In this document: positions 62,264 to 64,000 of the stretch, one piece after another | How positions within the stretch are numbered: the first letter of the stretch is position 1 | Layout of the letters: each line of letters begins with the position of its first letter | NCBI RefSeq assembly: GCF_039538765.1 | Contig: NZ_BAABCJ010000002.1 | Location: forward strand, 620,001 to 684,000 | Length of the DNA stretch: 64,000 bases | Direction of reading: 5' to 3' | Origin: Zhihengliuella alba | Lineage (GTDB): Bacteria > Actinomycetota > Actinomycetes > Actinomycetales > Micrococcaceae | Made by a program: the position numbers and the translations under genes | The notes under the pieces: generated by a model | Told to the model about the DNA's origin: nothing | Seen by the model: the letters and a program-made list of their open reading frames with translations, nothing else | Database searches by the model: none

Positions 62264-63831
62264 GCCGCGCCGCACCCGACGCGGCCATCACCGAGGAGGA
62301 CCGGGCCGCGTGGCGCGCCCTCTGGGCGCTGGCGATCGGCTTCTTCATGATCCTCGTGGACTCGACGATCGTCACGACGGCCATGCCGGCGATCATGAGC
62401 GGCCTCGACGCCGGCGTCTCCGGCGTCGTCTGGGTCCACAGCTCCTATCTCCTGGCCCTCGTGGTCCCGATGCTCATCACGGGCCGGCTCGGCGACCGGT
62501 ACGGCCCCAAGAACCTCTACCTGGTCGGGCTCGGGGTCTTCACCGCCGCCTCGCTCGCCTGCGGCCTCGCCGGGGACCTGACCACCCTGGTGGTCGCCCG
62601 GGTGGCCCAGGGACTCGGCGCCTCCCTGATGACCCCGCAGTCGATGACCTTCATCACCCGCCTGTTCCCGGCCCAGCGGCGCGGGACCGCGATGGGCGTC
62701 TGGGGTGCGATCGCCGGCATCGCCTCGCTGGCCGGGCCGCTCCTCGGGGGCATCCTGACGGACTCCCTCGGCTGGGAGTGGATCTTCTTCGTCAACGTGC
62801 CGATCGGCGTCGTGACCTTCTGGCGCGTCGTCGTCGCCGTGCCACGGCTGGAGACGCACGCCCGCACCGTGGACTGGGCCGGCGTCGGGCTCTCGGCAGT
62901 CGGGATCCTGCTCCTGGTCTTCGGCCTGCAGGAGGCCGAGTCGTACGACTGGGGCCCGGTGGTCGGGTGGGTCGGGATCTGGCACCTCATCGCCGCCGGG
63001 GCCGTCATCATGGTGGTCTTCGTCCTCTGGCAGTCGGCGCAGGGCCGCTGGTGGCCGCGGCTGGACCCTCTGGTCCCGCTCGGCCTGTTCCGGGACCGCA
63101 ACTTCACACTGGCCACGGCCGCCGTGACCTGCATGGGCCTGGTGATCTACTGCCTGAACATCCCCATCATGTTCTACCTCCAGTCGGTGCGCGGCACGAC
63201 GCCGACGGTCGCCGCCCTGCTGATCGCGCCCATGGCGGTGGTCGGGGCGCTGCTCGCCCGCTACGCGGGCTCCCTCGTGAACCGGCGCGACCCACGGATC
63301 CAGGCCGCCCTGGGCTTCTTCTGCTTCGGCGGATCCATCATCGGCTACGGCCTCCTCCTGCCGCTGGACATCCCGCTGCCCTGGCTGCTGGTGCCCGCCG
63401 CCCTGATGGGCGCCGGCAGCGCGTTCGTCTGGCCCGCGATCTCCCTGACGGCGACGCGGGACCTGGACCACTCCAACGCCGGCGCCGGCTCCGGTATCTA
63501 CAACACGTCCCGCCAGCTCGGCGGCGTGGTCGGCTCCGCCGTCGTGGCGCTGCTGATGGAGGCGCGGATCTCGGCGAGCGTGGCGGCCCAGGCCGCGGCG
63601 CCGGCGTCGGGCGACGGCACTGCGGCGGCGGCCCGCGGGGTGGGCGATCCGGGCGAGCTGCTGGCCGGCGCCATCCCGCCCCAACTCGCCGAGGCGGTCG
63701 CGACCGGGCTCGGCCAGTCGCTGCTCCTCCCGGGGTGCGCGGCCCTGCTCGGCGGCGTCCTGGCCCTGGGGTTCCGGCACGTGCGCGACGACGAGCGGGC
63801 GGACGAGCGCGTGCTAGATTCGCCGTCATGA
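62260..63831 (+). CDS. DHA2 family (14-segment) MFS drug exporter
   Basis: A 523-residue exporter of the EmrB/QacA type. ALAIGFFMILVDSTIVTTAM is the DHA2 segment-one signature, GRLGDRYGPKNLYLVGL is motif A, and GAIAGIASLAGPLLGGILTD is motif C of drug:proton antiporters. Substrate unknown. GTG 62260 overlaps the PhzF stop; its own stop overlaps the TetR start (ATGA). A TetR regulator directly downstream is common for this family and probably controls it. Confidence 0.92.
   Translation: MSRAAPDAAITEEDRAAWRALWALAIGFFMILVDSTIVTTAMPAIMSGLDAGVSGVVWVHSSYLLALVVPMLITGRLGDRYGPKNLYLVGLGVFTAASLACGLAGDLTTLVVARVAQGLGASLMTPQSMTFITRLFPAQRRGTAMGVWGAIAGIASLAGPLLGGILTDSLGWEWIFFVNVPIGVVTFWRVVVAVPRLETHARTVDWAGVGLSAVGILLLVFGLQEAESYDWGPVVGWVGIWHLIAAGAVIMVVFVLWQSAQGRWWPRLDPLVPLGLFRDRNFTLATAAVTCMGLVIYCLNIPIMFYLQSVRGTTPTVAALLIAPMAVVGALLARYAGSLVNRRDPRIQAALGFFCFGGSIIGYGLLLPLDIPLPWLLVPAALMGAGSAFVWPAISLTATRDLDHSNAGAGSGIYNTSRQLGGVVGSAVVALLMEARISASVAAQAAAPASGDGTAAAARGVGDPGELLAGAIPPQLAEAVATGLGQSLLLPGCAALLGGVLALGFRHVRDDERADERVLDSPS
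63815..63830 (+). promoter_or_regulatory. Possible leaderless promoter inside the end of the exporter gene
   Basis: TAGATT (63815-63820) is seven bases before ATG 63828 of the TetR gene. It could let the regulator be made without the exporter. Confidence 0.35.
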
Positions 63832-64000
63832 CGGACTCCGCGATCCCGCAGGACGCCCTGCGCCTGCTGATCAGCGATGGGTTCGAGGCGACGAGCGTGG
63901 ACCAGCTCGCCGCGGCAGCCGGCATCAGCCGCAGCACCTTCTTCCGCCGCTACGGCTCCAAGGAGGGCATGGTCTTCGCCGACCTGGACGGGATCCTGGC
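63828..64000 (+). CDS. TetR family regulator, N-terminal part only (cut by window edge)
   Basis: The 57 visible residues form the TetR DNA-binding domain: IPQDALRLLISDGFEATSVD, QLAAAAGISRSTFFRRYGSK (helix-turn-helix) and EGMVFADLDGIL. The ligand-binding domain lies beyond the edge. It is coupled to the DHA2 exporter by an ATGA overlap and is its most likely repressor. Confidence 0.9.
   Translation, partial: MTDSAIPQDALRLLISDGFEATSVDQLAAAAGISRSTFFRRYGSKEGMVFADLDGIL

Overview
The window looks like a chromosomal segment of a high-GC actinobacterium, most likely a member of the Micrococcaceae (Micrococcus/Kocuria/Citricoccus/Arthrobacter relatives). The evidence is a very GC-rich sequence, a Mycobacterium-type bifunctional dCTP deaminase:dUTPase, a short HU protein without a lysine-rich tail, a detached rpmB-rpmG-rpsN cluster, a DUF222/HNH gene, and many genes with a TANNNT-like -10 box only 6-10 bases before the start codon, which suggests leaderless transcripts. 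I see no rRNA, insertion sequence, prophage or CRISPR array. The character is housekeeping, transport and accessory metabolism.

Layout. 1-10.9 kb: a gene start cut by the left edge, a UMF1-type MFS transporter, dcd, a secreted SurE-like nucleotidase divergent from a D,D-carboxypeptidase, kynA, class I fumarase, an SseB-like protein, a Bcr/CflA transporter, tRNA-Gly(CCC), panD and an AEC transporter. 11-17.7 kb: a polar amino acid ABC importer (lipoprotein, permease, ATPase), a HerA-like DUF853 ATPase, a TcaA-like membrane protein and an MFS exporter. 17.7-26.3 kb: a large low-complexity DUF222-HNH gene, a thioredoxin-NHL protein, a lipoprotein, and a CopC / CopD-CtaG copper pair. 26.4-29.3 kb: HU, DUF1992, the zinc-independent S14, L33 and L28 genes, and a MarR regulator. 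29.4-35.9 kb: a glycine-to-pyruvate operon (gcvP-gcvT-gcvH, then sdaA) preceded by a tandem glycine riboswitch and a good promoter. 36-43.7 kb: assorted single genes (TRIC channel, CPBP protease, SGNH hydrolase, serine hydrolase, RNase HI fusion, glutathionyl-hydroquinone reductase family, GNAT, pirin). 43.7-47.7 kb: an ABC exporter divergent from its probable MarR repressor with a palindromic operator between them, then a glucose-6-phosphate dehydrogenase family gene. 47.7-58.2 kb: two complete iron-siderophore uptake systems. System A runs on the minus strand and has its ATPase fused to a siderophore reductase. System B (FatBCD/YclNOPQ-like) runs on the plus strand. The two binding-protein genes diverge from a 291-bp region with a DtxR/IdeR-type box. 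58.2-64 kb: a TVP38 membrane protein, a YqaJ-type nuclease, an MscS channel, and a PhzF - DHA2 exporter - TetR run cut by the right edge.

How the genes work together. The glycine riboswitch should switch on glycine cleavage when glycine is abundant, with the linked serine deaminase carrying carbon to pyruvate. The iron region couples import of ferric siderophores with reductive iron release in one fused protein. CopC plus CopD-CtaG suggests copper supply for cytochrome oxidase assembly.

The points I would look at again are the leaderless start pattern, the ABC-siderophore reductase fusion, the MarR repressor with an in-frame 21-bp triplication inside its DNA-binding region, the G6PDH-like protein with Leu in place of a substrate-binding Lys, the SurE-like gene without a start codon in frame, and numerous short tandem repeats inside and just after genes. 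All calls come from reading the sequence; no database search was run.
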